The notes beneath the pieces are model-generated. The model did no database searches. It saw nothing but the letters and a program-made list of their open reading frames with translations, and was not told the DNA's origin. Shown here one piece after another: positions 50,954 to 57,945 of a stretch of 64,000 nucleotides of DNA. The stretch comes from Leptofilum sp965223525 (GTDB lineage Bacteria; Chloroflexota; Anaerolineae; Promineifilales; Promineifilaceae), in the NCBI RefSeq assembly GCF_965223525.1, contig NZ_CBDCWX010000004.1, positions 248,001 to 312,000 on the forward strand. The letters are read 5' to 3'. A program made the position numbers and the translations under genes. How positions within the stretch are numbered: the stretch's first letter is position 1; each line of letters opens with the position of its first letter.

Positions 50954-50997
50954 TGGCCTCAAGCCTTCGGCTTAGGTGCCTCAAGCCTACAGCTTAG
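50941..50997. repeat. 22-bp tandem repeat at convergent gene ends
   Basis: Two full units (50941-50962 and 50963-50984) and a partial third. The unit begins GCCTACAGCTTAGTGGCC and ends TCAA; each can fold as AAGCC-TTC-GGCTT-like hairpins. The quasi-palindrome CTACAGCTTAG provides TAG on both strands: the stop of the response regulator in unit 1 and of the oxidoreductase in unit 3. Confidence 0.75.
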
Positions 50998-52165
50998 TCA
51001 GGAAGGTTTGCGCCAGTTGGCTATTTTCCTTCATACGCCGCACCAAAAAATCCACTAAAATTGGAAACCGCATAAACGACCGCTGCATGAAGTAAGAGTT
51101 TCGCATACTCTCCCACATTTGCTCATGGCAAAGCTGCTCGTAAACTTGCATGTTGCTGCGCGATACGTCGTTGGCGCGTAACGCATCATCGGCCACCTGT
51201 GTTGCTAGCTCCGCTGAGATAAGTGCATTGTGGATGCCGCCACCCGTGAGCGGGTTGATGAATCCAGCCGCATCGCCGACCAAGATAGCGCCATCAAACA
51301 CATGCTGAAGATTCTTTTGTGACCCAAAGTTGAGCTGCCAGGTAGCCACATCTCGCAGCTGCCCTCCACGCAGAAGCCGCTTTTTAATGGCGGGCATTTC
51401 CAGAAAGTCTTGAAGCATATTTTCCAGACTATATTTTCGCTTACGGAAATGATCCAGGCGCATTCCCAGGCCAATATTGGCGCGATTATTCCCAATTGGG
51501 AAAATCCAGGCGTAGCCAGGCAGAATATCTTTGTACAGGTAAAATTCTACCTCTTTGGGGATTTCTTCGATGTCTTCGATGTAGGCTCGCAAAGCCACAG
51601 CGCGGTGTCCATCGTTATGCTGCTCCTGTTTGGGGCGCAGGCTGCGGGTGATAACCGAGGTAACACCATCTGCCCCAATGACCAGCCGGGCGCGTAGATC
51701 ATGCGTACGGCCGTTTGCCTGCACACGCACCCCCACAATCTTACCGTTCTCTACAATGGGAGCTTTGGCCTGCGCTTGGCAAAATTCAGCCCCAGAAGCC
51801 ACGGCATGTTCTTGAATAAGAGCATCGAAGTAAACGCGGGGAGCAACATAGCTGTCACTGCCCTCTTTGCCGTGCTGGAATTTGGCGTGTAGCTCATGGC
51901 CGCGTGGCGAAACAAGCAACATGCCTTCCAGCGGGTATAACTCGCCACGTTCCACGGATTTGGCAATTTTTTCACGCATACCCAGCCGCCATAGCAGTTC
52001 AATAGCGCCAGCAGGTACCGCATCGCCACAAGTTTTATCGCGGGGGAAGTCATGACGGTCTAGCAGCAACACATCGTACCCTTTTTGAGCTAGTGCTACA
52101 GCGGTTGTGGCCCCTCCCGGCCCGGCTCCCACGACAATTACATCACGCTCGGTCATGGTTGTCAT
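50987..52165 (-). CDS. Geranylgeranyl reductase family FAD-dependent oxidoreductase
   Basis: A 392-residue flavoprotein. The Rossmann FAD motif VIVVGAGPGGATTAVALAQKG is followed by LLLDRHDFPRDKTCGDAVPA, the hallmark of the family that saturates prenyl chains of chlorophyll, archaeal lipids or menaquinone. A second FAD contact is ILVGDAAGFINPLTGGGIHNAL. In a non-phototroph the likely substrate is a menaquinone side chain, but that is inference. ATG 52165 follows AGGAGA; a longer reading runs through the upstream repeat. Confidence 0.87.
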   Translation of the reverse strand: MTTMTERDVIVVGAGPGGATTAVALAQKGYDVLLLDRHDFPRDKTCGDAVPAGAIELLWRLGMREKIAKSVERGELYPLEGMLLVSPRGHELHAKFQHGKEGSDSYVAPRVYFDALIQEHAVASGAEFCQAQAKAPIVENGKIVGVRVQANGRTHDLRARLVIGADGVTSVITRSLRPKQEQHNDGHRAVALRAYIEDIEEIPKEVEFYLYKDILPGYAWIFPIGNNRANIGLGMRLDHFRKRKYSLENMLQDFLEMPAIKKRLLRGGQLRDVATWQLNFGSQKNLQHVFDGAILVGDAAGFINPLTGGGIHNALISAELATQVADDALRANDVSRSNMQVYEQLCHEQMWESMRNSYFMQRSFMRFPILVDFLVRRMKENSQLAQTFLTKL

Positions 52166-52190
52166 TTTGCTCTTTCTCCTGTGAAAATTA

Positions 52191-52245
52191 ATCTCCCGCA
52201 GGTTTGTTATTGAATCTTGCTCGCGGACGGAACCTGCGGGAGGTT
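52191..52245. repeat. Inverted repeat, family E (CTCCCGCAGGTTTG type), likely terminator
   Basis: ATCTCCCGCAGGTT (52191-52204) and AACCTGCGGGAGGTT (52231-52245) form a strong stem around GTTATTGAATCTTGCTCGCG. This repeats the unit at 325-380. It lies right after the stop of the phosphatase gene on the minus strand and probably ends its transcript. Confidence 0.7.
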
Positions 52246-52254
52246 GCGTTTTGT

Positions 52255-52722
52255 TTATAACCCCTCTTGCTTGCGGATGGTTTCTAGTAATCCCTCGCAA
52301 CCATCTTTGACAAGTTGGTACACGTATTCAAAGGTGCTGGTGTAGTACGGGTCGGGGACATCGGTTTCTGTGGTTTGGTTGGAAAATGCTAGCAGGCGAT
52401 GCTGGTTGGGATGTTGACCAAATTGACGATGCAGATTGTTGCTGTTGCTTTGGTCCATGGTGACGATGTAGGTTTGGGGATCGGCCATGTCTTGGGCAGT
52501 GATTTGACGGGAACGGCCGTTATAAGCAATTCCTTGTTCTGCCAAAATGCGGCGCGTACCGGGGTGAGCTTTTTCGCCCACATGCCAGCTACCCGTGCCA
52601 GCAGAATCAACCTGAAATTTGTCCGTCAGACCAGCTTCATCCACCAACTGCTGAAAAATTGCCTCGGCCATAGGCGACCGGCAAATGTTGCCCAGGCAGA
52701 CGAAAAGGACGTTGATAGTCAT
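52255..52722 (-). CDS. Low-molecular-weight protein-tyrosine phosphatase
   Basis: A 155-residue phosphatase. The P-loop VCLGNICRSPMAEAIF carries the nucleophilic Cys9 and Arg15, and the general acid Asp is in DVPDPYYTSTFEYVY. Such enzymes dephosphorylate tyrosine kinases of capsule synthesis or, as ArsC-like forms, reduce arsenate; this one has the full phosphatase pattern. AAGGAG before ATG fixes the start. It stands alone. Confidence 0.92.
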   Translation of the reverse strand: MTINVLFVCLGNICRSPMAEAIFQQLVDEAGLTDKFQVDSAGTGSWHVGEKAHPGTRRILAEQGIAYNGRSRQITAQDMADPQTYIVTMDQSNSNNLHRQFGQHPNQHRLLAFSNQTTETDVPDPYYTSTFEYVYQLVKDGCEGLLETIRKQEGL

Positions 52723-52739
52723 GGATTCTCCTTTTCCCG

Positions 52740-52812
52740 TAGACAGTATTCATTATTCAGCGGCCAGTATTCAATTCAGTGAACTGATTACTGAATGCTG
52801 TTCACTGACCAC
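52740..52812. repeat. Interspersed repeat, family A-like
   Basis: Words AGTATTCATTATTCAG, AGTATTCAATTCAGTG, AACTGATTACTGAATG and CTGTTCACTGA fill the gap between the phosphatase start and rnpB. They share the GATTACTG core with family A but are more diverged. Confidence 0.45.
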
Positions 52813-52819
52813 AGGAATG

Positions 52820-53196
52820 CCAAGTTGGCCTATAAGCCGCATTCTGTGTTGCCTGCTGACGCAAGCTCAGTGATCATCTATCTGGGAGTGTTATTGCTAA
52901 CACCCTCTTGCAACCTACCCGGACGTCTGATGGGACGAGCAGCCCCTTCGCCCTGCTTGGTCTTGCTCCTGGTGGGGTTTGCCTAGCCAGCGACATTGCT
53001 GCCGCTGCTGGTGGTCTCTTACACCACCGTTTCACCCTCGCATGCAATTGCCGAAGCATTTGCCACAATACACCTCTCTGTTGCACTGTTCCGTCGGGTC
53101 GCCCCGCCCGGCTGTTAGCCGGCACCATGCTCTGTGGAGTGCGGACTTTCCTCAGCGAGCGCCTACGCGCCAACCGCAATCACTCAGCCAACTTGG
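52820..53196 (-). ncRNA. rnpB: RNase P RNA (type A)
   Basis: The minus strand starts CCAAGTTGGCTGAGTG and ends CTTATAGGCCAACTTGG, so the two ends pair as helix P1. Conserved blocks are present: GAGGAAAGTCCGCACTCC near the 5' end (CR-I), GAGGGTGAAACGGTGG in the middle, and ACAGAATGCGGCTTATAG near the 3' end (CR-V). About 377 nucleotides is a normal size. This RNA is the catalytic part of RNase P, which matures the 5' ends of tRNAs. A good promoter lies just upstream. Confidence 0.95.
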
Positions 53197-53203
53197 TACT
53201 GTG

Positions 53204-53232
53204 ATCGTAGCATTGGCGGGTGGGGGGTGCAA
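53204..53232 (-). promoter_or_regulatory. Promoter of rnpB
   Basis: On the minus strand TTGCAC (53232-53227), a 17-base spacer and TACGAT (53209-53204), placed so that transcription starts about seven bases later at the first bases of the P1 helix. Confidence 0.75.
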
Positions 53233-53312
53233 ATTACTTGCTCAATTACCCAATTACTCAGTTACAGGTAGGAGGTGGTAATCTGGTAATTATGTAATTG
53301 GGTCATTCAGTA
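53233..53312. repeat. Interspersed repeat, family D
   Basis: ATTACTTGCTCAATTACC, CAATTACTCAGTTACAGG, then GGTAATCTGGTAATTATG and TAATTGGGTCATTCAG. The right half supplies the last codons (Asp-Pro-Ile-Thr) and TAA stop of the CoxM-type gene. Confidence 0.55.
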
Positions 53313-54117
53313 ATTGGTTTAGTGTGCGGCGGGTGAGGACAGCTGCCATTTCGGCACGGTAGTTGGCGTCGCCACGGAAGTCGCCAGGGTGGGTGTTGGC
53401 GTTTGCTGCGGCGTTGGCTGCTGCGGCACTGTCTGTTTGGGTGGCCTGTTCGGCTTGGGTGAGGCGAAACGGCCGTTCTCCCAAGCCAGTCGCTGCCAAG
53501 CGCACGGAACCATCCGGCAGTTGCCAACCAGTGATGGAAACGATGGGATAATCTGCTGGCGTGCGGGCGACGCGATGGCTGGCACCACGCCCTGCGGGTA
53601 GGGGGATGGAGATGGTGGTGATGAGGCCAGACGGCCGTTCCGCATCGGCCAAATAATCAGCCAGGGAGAGTATATTCTGGCTAGTTAGCCCCCGTAGCGT
53701 GACGGTTGCTTCCAACACCAGCAACGCGGCGAGGAGTTCACTATCTGGTAGGCAACTGGCAATGGTGCCGCCCAGGGTCGCTGCGTTGCGATAGGTGTTG
53801 GGGCCAGCCTGGTGAATTGCCGTTTGCAGTAAAAGCGCAGCGGCATTGTCAGCCAATTCAGCCTGCAAAAATTGGTGCAGTTTGGCCAGCGTCAGTGTTG
53901 CGCCCACGGCCAAGATATGGTTGTTATTGACGGGAAGCAGTTTGGCCTGACTCAATCCCGACGCTTGCAGGTCAATGATGGCCGTTCCCGGCAAGCCTTC
54001 CTCGGTTGCCAACAATTTTGTGCCACCAGCTAGCGGGGCACTGTTTGGTTTAGCCAACAGGTTTAGAGCTTCTTCCAAAGATTCGGGGCGAAAATAACTG
54101 TCTGGTTTTTGGGGCAT
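53290..54117 (-). CDS. FAD-binding subunit of a molybdopterin hydroxylase (CoxM/XdhB type)
   Basis: A 275-residue protein of the medium-subunit family of xanthine dehydrogenase and CO dehydrogenase. It has the FAD loops PLAGGTKLLATEEG and NAATLGGTIASCLPDSELLA and the C-terminal domain. This subunit passes electrons from FeS clusters to FAD. The usual partners (large molybdenum subunit, 2Fe-2S small subunit) are absent on both sides. A C-terminal Ala/Asn-rich stretch (SAAAANAAANANTHPGDFRG) is unusual. AAGGAG before ATG 54117 fixes the start. Confidence 0.85.
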   Translation of the reverse strand: MPQKPDSYFRPESLEEALNLLAKPNSAPLAGGTKLLATEEGLPGTAIIDLQASGLSQAKLLPVNNNHILAVGATLTLAKLHQFLQAELADNAAALLLQTAIHQAGPNTYRNAATLGGTIASCLPDSELLAALLVLEATVTLRGLTSQNILSLADYLADAERPSGLITTISIPLPAGRGASHRVARTPADYPIVSITGWQLPDGSVRLAATGLGERPFRLTQAEQATQTDSAAAANAAANANTHPGDFRGDANYRAEMAAVLTRRTLNQLLNDPIT

Positions 54118-54223
54118 CGCTAACTCCTTGTGCAATTGCTTGTGGCTGATTACAATTGCCATTAATACTCGCTATTTTACCTGAAATATTAAAACTATCC
54201 GATAAATTCATAGGATAATATTT

Positions 54224-55081
54224 TTGATTGAGCCACCATCTACTGTTTCAGAACTGAATCAAACGGCCGTTCGTCGGCGGTTGACGGTGCTGGCTATAGC
54301 GGTACTCGTTTTGCTGGCGATGGGTTGGTATGCTATCACCGATGGGCACCATTTGGACCACGATCCGCTTTTAACAGGGGGAAATTATGTGGGAGCGGCT
54401 ATTTGCCACCGCATTACAGAACGCACATTTGAAATAAACGGCCGTCAGCTTCCCCTCTGTGCCCGCTGTACCGGCATCTATTTGGGGGTTGCCTTTTCTA
54501 TGATTGCATTACTGTTGGCTGGGCGAACTCGCCACACAGATCTACCTCGGCTGCCAATTTTGTTAACGCTCATCGGCTTTATTAGCGTAATGGGTATTGA
54601 TGGCCTCAACTCTTACTCACACTTTTTCCCAAACTTCCCACACGTGTATGAACCCCAAAACTGGCTGCGGCTGGTGACTGGCAGCGGGGCGGGGCTAGCA
54701 ATGGGTCTGCTCGTCTTCCCAGCGTTGATGCAAACATTGTGGCGAGATGGCAACGGCCGTTCCGTTATTGACAGTGGGTGGGAGCTGGTTGGGTTGGTGA
54801 TATTGGTGGGAACGGCCGTACTTCTCGTCCTCAGCAACCAACCCGTCATTTTGTACGTAATGGCTCTTGTGAGTGTGGCTGGCGTTTTAATGATTGTCAC
54901 TTCACTGAATGCGGTTTTTCTGCTGATGCTGTTGAAGCGGGATGGAAAGGCGGTAAAGTGGCAAGAAACGGCCGTGCCGCTGTTCATCAGCTTTGGCCTA
55001 ACTATTTTGGAACTAGGCATCATCGTTTGGCTACGATTCAATCTCACAGGAACCCTCACCGGGTTTCCCGGTCTAGCATAA
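54224..55081 (+). CDS. DUF2085 family membrane protein
   Basis: A 285-residue protein. The DUF2085 signature is clear: AAICHRITERTFEINGRQL and PLCARCTGIYLGVAF (conserved Cys and His between the first and second helix). About seven transmembrane helices follow. The family has no known function; the Cys/His cluster suggests metal or redox binding. It starts at TTG; no strong ribosome-binding site is visible, and the sequence upstream is AT-rich. Confidence 0.85.
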   Translation: MIEPPSTVSELNQTAVRRRLTVLAIAVLVLLAMGWYAITDGHHLDHDPLLTGGNYVGAAICHRITERTFEINGRQLPLCARCTGIYLGVAFSMIALLLAGRTRHTDLPRLPILLTLIGFISVMGIDGLNSYSHFFPNFPHVYEPQNWLRLVTGSGAGLAMGLLVFPALMQTLWRDGNGRSVIDSGWELVGLVILVGTAVLLVLSNQPVILYVMALVSVAGVLMIVTSLNAVFLLMLLKRDGKAVKWQETAVPLFISFGLTILELGIIVWLRFNLTGTLTGFPGLA

Positions 55082-55152
55082 TAGAGATTGGCGACTAGGG
55101 ACTGGAGAATAAGCAATTTCAATCTCCAATTACTAATCTCTAATCTCCTAAT
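55082..55152. repeat. Interspersed repeat, family B
   Basis: TAGAGATTGGCGACTAGGGA, CTGGAGAATAAG and then CAATCTCCAATTACTAATCT form an imperfect inverted repeat between two same-direction genes. It is the same family as at 11637-11695 and 60748-60800. Confidence 0.6.
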
Positions 55153-55164
55153 TTCGGAGAACAA

Positions 55165-55731
55165 ATGCTTGATATTTTTAGCGCTTTTGGTTTAGCAGGC
55201 AGTGCAGGGTTGAATGCGTACATCCCTCTACTGCTGGTTGCACTGGCTGCCCGTTTTCCCCTCAGCGATCCGCTGCTTAATTTGGCAGAACCGTACAGCG
55301 TCATGGGCAGTTGGTGGGCCATCGGCATCATCAGCGTGTTGCTGGTTATCGAGATGCTGGTAGATAAAGTGCCAGCCGTAGACACGGTGAATGATGCAAT
55401 CCAGACGTTTGTGCGCCCGGCGGCTGGCGCTGTTTTATTTGCTGCCAATGCCAACATCGTCAACGACATTCATCCCATCCTGGCGCTGGGGGCTGGCCTC
55501 ATTGTGGCGGGCAGCGTTCATGCCATGAAAGGCGTGACGCGCCCGGTGGTGACAGCCACCACCGCAGGCACGGGCAACTGGTTAGTGAGCTTGCTGGAAG
55601 ATGTTGTAGCCTTCTTCACCTCCATTTTGGCTATTTTCCTGCCCATTTTGGGCGCAATTTTGTTCGTGATTTTGCTATTTTACGGATTCCGACTATATCG
55701 GCGACGCAAGCAGCGCACAGCATTTCGCTGA
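55165..55731 (+). CDS. DUF4126 family membrane protein
   Basis: A 188-residue protein with the DUF4126 start LDIFSAFGLAGSAGLNAYIP, four to five transmembrane helices, VIEMLVDKVPAVDTVNDAIQ in a loop, and a basic C-terminal tail (YRRRKQRTAF). The family has no known role. GGAG seven bases before ATG fits. Confidence 0.82.
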   Translation: MLDIFSAFGLAGSAGLNAYIPLLLVALAARFPLSDPLLNLAEPYSVMGSWWAIGIISVLLVIEMLVDKVPAVDTVNDAIQTFVRPAAGAVLFAANANIVNDIHPILALGAGLIVAGSVHAMKGVTRPVVTATTAGTGNWLVSLLEDVVAFFTSILAIFLPILGAILFVILLFYGFRLYRRRKQRTAFR

Positions 55732-55865
55732 GAGCCAACGTTTGCCTAAGGAGGTGATAATCCAAAATACTCAACTATGACATTGCAACCAAATAATTAT
55801 CTATGTGTTAATTAAAATAGAGATTTGGCGATTTATGACGGTTCAAACTAATAAGGAGACTTCAA

Positions 55866-56300
55866 ATGAACAATATTGATATGCAAAGTGTGTTGAAAGC
55901 AGGCGGTATTGGGGCAGGTGTTGCAATATTGCTAGGTGTCTTATCTTTCATCCCAGTGGTTGGTGGATTTATTGCCATTTTATTTCTTTGTGGAGGGTTC
56001 TTCATTCCCGTTGCATCAGGCATGTTGTATGGGTACTTTGCTCCAGGGAAAGAAGATACGGCTACAGCAGCGATTGGTGGTGCATTAGCAGGTGGTGCGA
56101 GTGGCATTTTGTTAGCAATATTCAATGCAATTTCCACAACCGTTGTTGGTGCTGCTACCGACAGTGTTGGCAGCGGTTTGGCAGGTGGCGCCATGAGTGG
56201 GGTTGTTGGCGCTTTGTGTTTTGGCATTATGGGGTTTGTTTTGGGTGCAGTCGGTGGCCTTGTTTGGCCGTTCATTCAGAACCAGATGGGTGGAAATTAA
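55866..56300 (+). CDS. Gly-rich four-helix membrane protein
   Basis: A 144-residue protein of Gly, Ala and Val-rich hydrophobic helices (GGIGAGVAILLGVLSFIPVV; GGFIAILFLCGGFFIPVASG; then two more with GGALAGGASGILLAIF and GAVGGLVWPFI). AAGGAG before ATG supports the start. It resembles small DUF-type membrane proteins but I do not recognise a family. The 134-base gap before it holds a perfect Shine-Dalgarno-like AAGGAGGTGAT (55749-55759) with no ORF attached. The gene converges on the maturase gene with a strong terminator between. Confidence 0.6.
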   Translation: MNNIDMQSVLKAGGIGAGVAILLGVLSFIPVVGGFIAILFLCGGFFIPVASGMLYGYFAPGKEDTATAAIGGALAGGASGILLAIFNAISTTVVGAATDSVGSGLAGGAMSGVVGALCFGIMGFVLGAVGGLVWPFIQNQMGGN

Positions 56301-56329
56301 CCCAAGCGCCCTTCTCCATGGTTAAAATG

Positions 56330-56366
56330 AAACGGCCGTTTCCACCGGAAGCGGCCGTTTTTTATT
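56330..56366 (+). terminator. Terminator hairpin made from the ACGGCCGT palindrome
   Basis: AAACGGCCGTTTCC (56330-56343), loop ACC, GGAAGCGGCCGTTT (56347-56360), then TTTATT. One mismatch in a 14-base stem. It ends the plus-strand gene and overlaps the stop codon of the minus-strand maturase (56362-56364). Confidence 0.85.
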
Positions 56367-57738
56367 GCTTACGGCCGTGACACAGCTTAAACTTTTTGCC
56401 GCTGCCGCACGGGCAAGGATCGTTGCGTTCCGCCTGGGCAAACGCTTGCTGCTGCCGTTTTTCATCCTCAGCTATCATGAGGCTCATAATTTCGGCCGGA
56501 GCGCGGCGTTGCCGTAGTAAATTAGCCATGATTTGCATCGGGCGGTTGACGTGCTTAAAGAACGCTTTGTAGCCCGCACAAAGGTAATTTAGCCCAGATT
56601 CGCCATCTGGCGTGTGGATAAAACGATTTTTGGGGCAGCCGCCATGACAGGCAAACCGGACTTCGCATTCGCGACAATATCGCGGCAAGCTGTCCAGCTT
56701 CTCTTGGCCAAACGTGCGTTGCTTCTCAGAGGCCACCAGTTCCAACATAGGCTCACTTTGAATATTGCCCAGCAAATAATCTGGCTCCACGTAATGGTCG
56801 CAGCTAAACAAGTCGCCGTTGTGTTCCAAAGCCAATGCGTTGCCGCAGGTGGGGGCAAAGATGCACAATCCCCCCGGCTGCCCTAGCCAGGCACCCAGCG
56901 CTACATCAAATAGCTGGACGTAAATTTGCCCCACATCGTGCCGCACCCATTCATCAAAAATGGTGATGAGGAAGTCGCCATACTTTTTGGCGTTTACCGA
57001 GCGTTTGGTGACTAGATTGCCGGTTTGTGTGTATAACGGCCGACTTCCGTCAGGAAGCCGCCCTCCATCTCGTTCGCTCCAACCAATATCGGCCAAAGGC
57101 AAAATCTGCGTCGTTGCTCGCTCAACAATTGGAATGAACTGAATAAATTGCGTCTTCAACTCATCCCGAAAAAAGCGATACAGCTCCAGAGGATGATCCT
57201 GGTTGGCAGCGTGCACCGTGCAAAGCACATTAAATTCAACGCCATGCTCAACTAGCAGTTGCCAGCCACGCATCACCTGCGTAAAGCTGCCTGCGCCCCC
57301 TTTGTTCACGCGGTAAGCGTCGTGCAAGGTTTGTGGGCCATCTATGCTGATACCGATGAGGAAGTTGTGCTTTTTGAAGAAGCGGCACCACGCTTCGTCC
57401 AGCAGCGTGCCGTTGGTTTGCAGGGTATTGTGAATGGCAATGCCCGGTTGGGCGTGCTTTTGCTGATAATGAATGACCCGCTCAAAGAAGCCTAACCCCA
57501 TCAAGGTGGGTTCCCCCCCTTGCCAGGCAAAGGTCACTTCCGGTGCCTGTTGTGATTCAATGTACTGTTTTACAAACGTTTCTAGCAGGGCATTGGCCAT
57601 GCGGAAGCGGCTGCCGGGGTACATCATCTCTTTAGAGAGGAAGTAGCAATATTTGCAATCCAAATTGCAGACCGCGCCACTGGGCTTGGTCATAATGTGG
57701 AAGGCGTTGGGGGGAACGGCCGTTTGTAATCTGTCCAT
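56362..57738 (-). CDS. Radical SAM/SPASM maturase (anaerobic sulfatase maturase type) with SEC-C tail
   Basis: A 458-residue enzyme. The radical SAM cluster motif is C24-x3-C28-x2-C31 (CNLDCKYCYF), with GGEPTLMG and ISIDGP typical of anaerobic sulfatase-maturating enzymes. The SPASM region supplies further Cys (GLCIFAPTCGNALALE; CRECEVRFACHGGCPKNRF). The last 25 residues are a SEC-C zinc motif (DPCPCGSGKKFKLCHG). Such enzymes oxidise Cys or Ser to formylglycine in sulfatases, or modify peptides. No sulfatase lies nearby. The start ATG directly follows the TAA of a 47-residue ORF, which points to coupling. Confidence 0.9.
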   Translation of the reverse strand: MDRLQTAVPPNAFHIMTKPSGAVCNLDCKYCYFLSKEMMYPGSRFRMANALLETFVKQYIESQQAPEVTFAWQGGEPTLMGLGFFERVIHYQQKHAQPGIAIHNTLQTNGTLLDEAWCRFFKKHNFLIGISIDGPQTLHDAYRVNKGGAGSFTQVMRGWQLLVEHGVEFNVLCTVHAANQDHPLELYRFFRDELKTQFIQFIPIVERATTQILPLADIGWSERDGGRLPDGSRPLYTQTGNLVTKRSVNAKKYGDFLITIFDEWVRHDVGQIYVQLFDVALGAWLGQPGGLCIFAPTCGNALALEHNGDLFSCDHYVEPDYLLGNIQSEPMLELVASEKQRTFGQEKLDSLPRYCRECEVRFACHGGCPKNRFIHTPDGESGLNYLCAGYKAFFKHVNRPMQIMANLLRQRRAPAEIMSLMIAEDEKRQQQAFAQAERNDPCPCGSGKKFKLCHGRKQ

Positions 57739-57882
57739 TTATTTGCTAAGCGCAAAGCGCGTCTCACTGCTGTTTTCGCTAGAATTATCGTTGATACAGC
57801 TAAAAATAACCATGCCCGCACAGCACAAGGCCGCCAAGCCCAAAATGCCACCCCACACGTTCTCGTTTTCATGGTAGAACAT
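57739..57882 (-). CDS. 47-residue membrane peptide coupled to the radical SAM maturase
   Basis: From ATG 57882: MFYHENENVWGGILGLAALC, then CAGMVIFSCI and a Ser/Asn-rich tail NDNSSENSSETRFALSK. One helix (about 10-30) with three Cys, then a polar tail. Its TAA touches the ATG of the maturase (TAAATG). A longer reading of 80 residues exists but crosses the polA promoter. It could be a small membrane protein or a maturase substrate; the tail has Ser-x-Glu-x-Arg, close to but not the [CS]-x-[PA]-x-R motif of sulfatases. The ribosome-binding site is weak. Confidence 0.45.
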   Translation of the reverse strand: MFYHENENVWGGILGLAALCCAGMVIFSCINDNSSENSSETRFALSK

Positions 57883-57890
57883 CCGTTTCG

Positions 57891-57899
57891 TGATACAAT
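57891..57899 (+). promoter_or_regulatory. Extended -10 promoter of polA
   Basis: TTCGTGATACAAT: a TG one base before TACAAT (57894-57899), with no clear -35. The predicted start is near 57906, giving a 40-base leader. The identical TTCGTGATACAAT occurs before the FKBP lipoprotein gene (62196-62208). Confidence 0.6.
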
Positions 57900-57945
57900 T
57901 CAGGGACAGCGTTATCCGCTCAATTAGATGCAAAAAAGGAACCTC

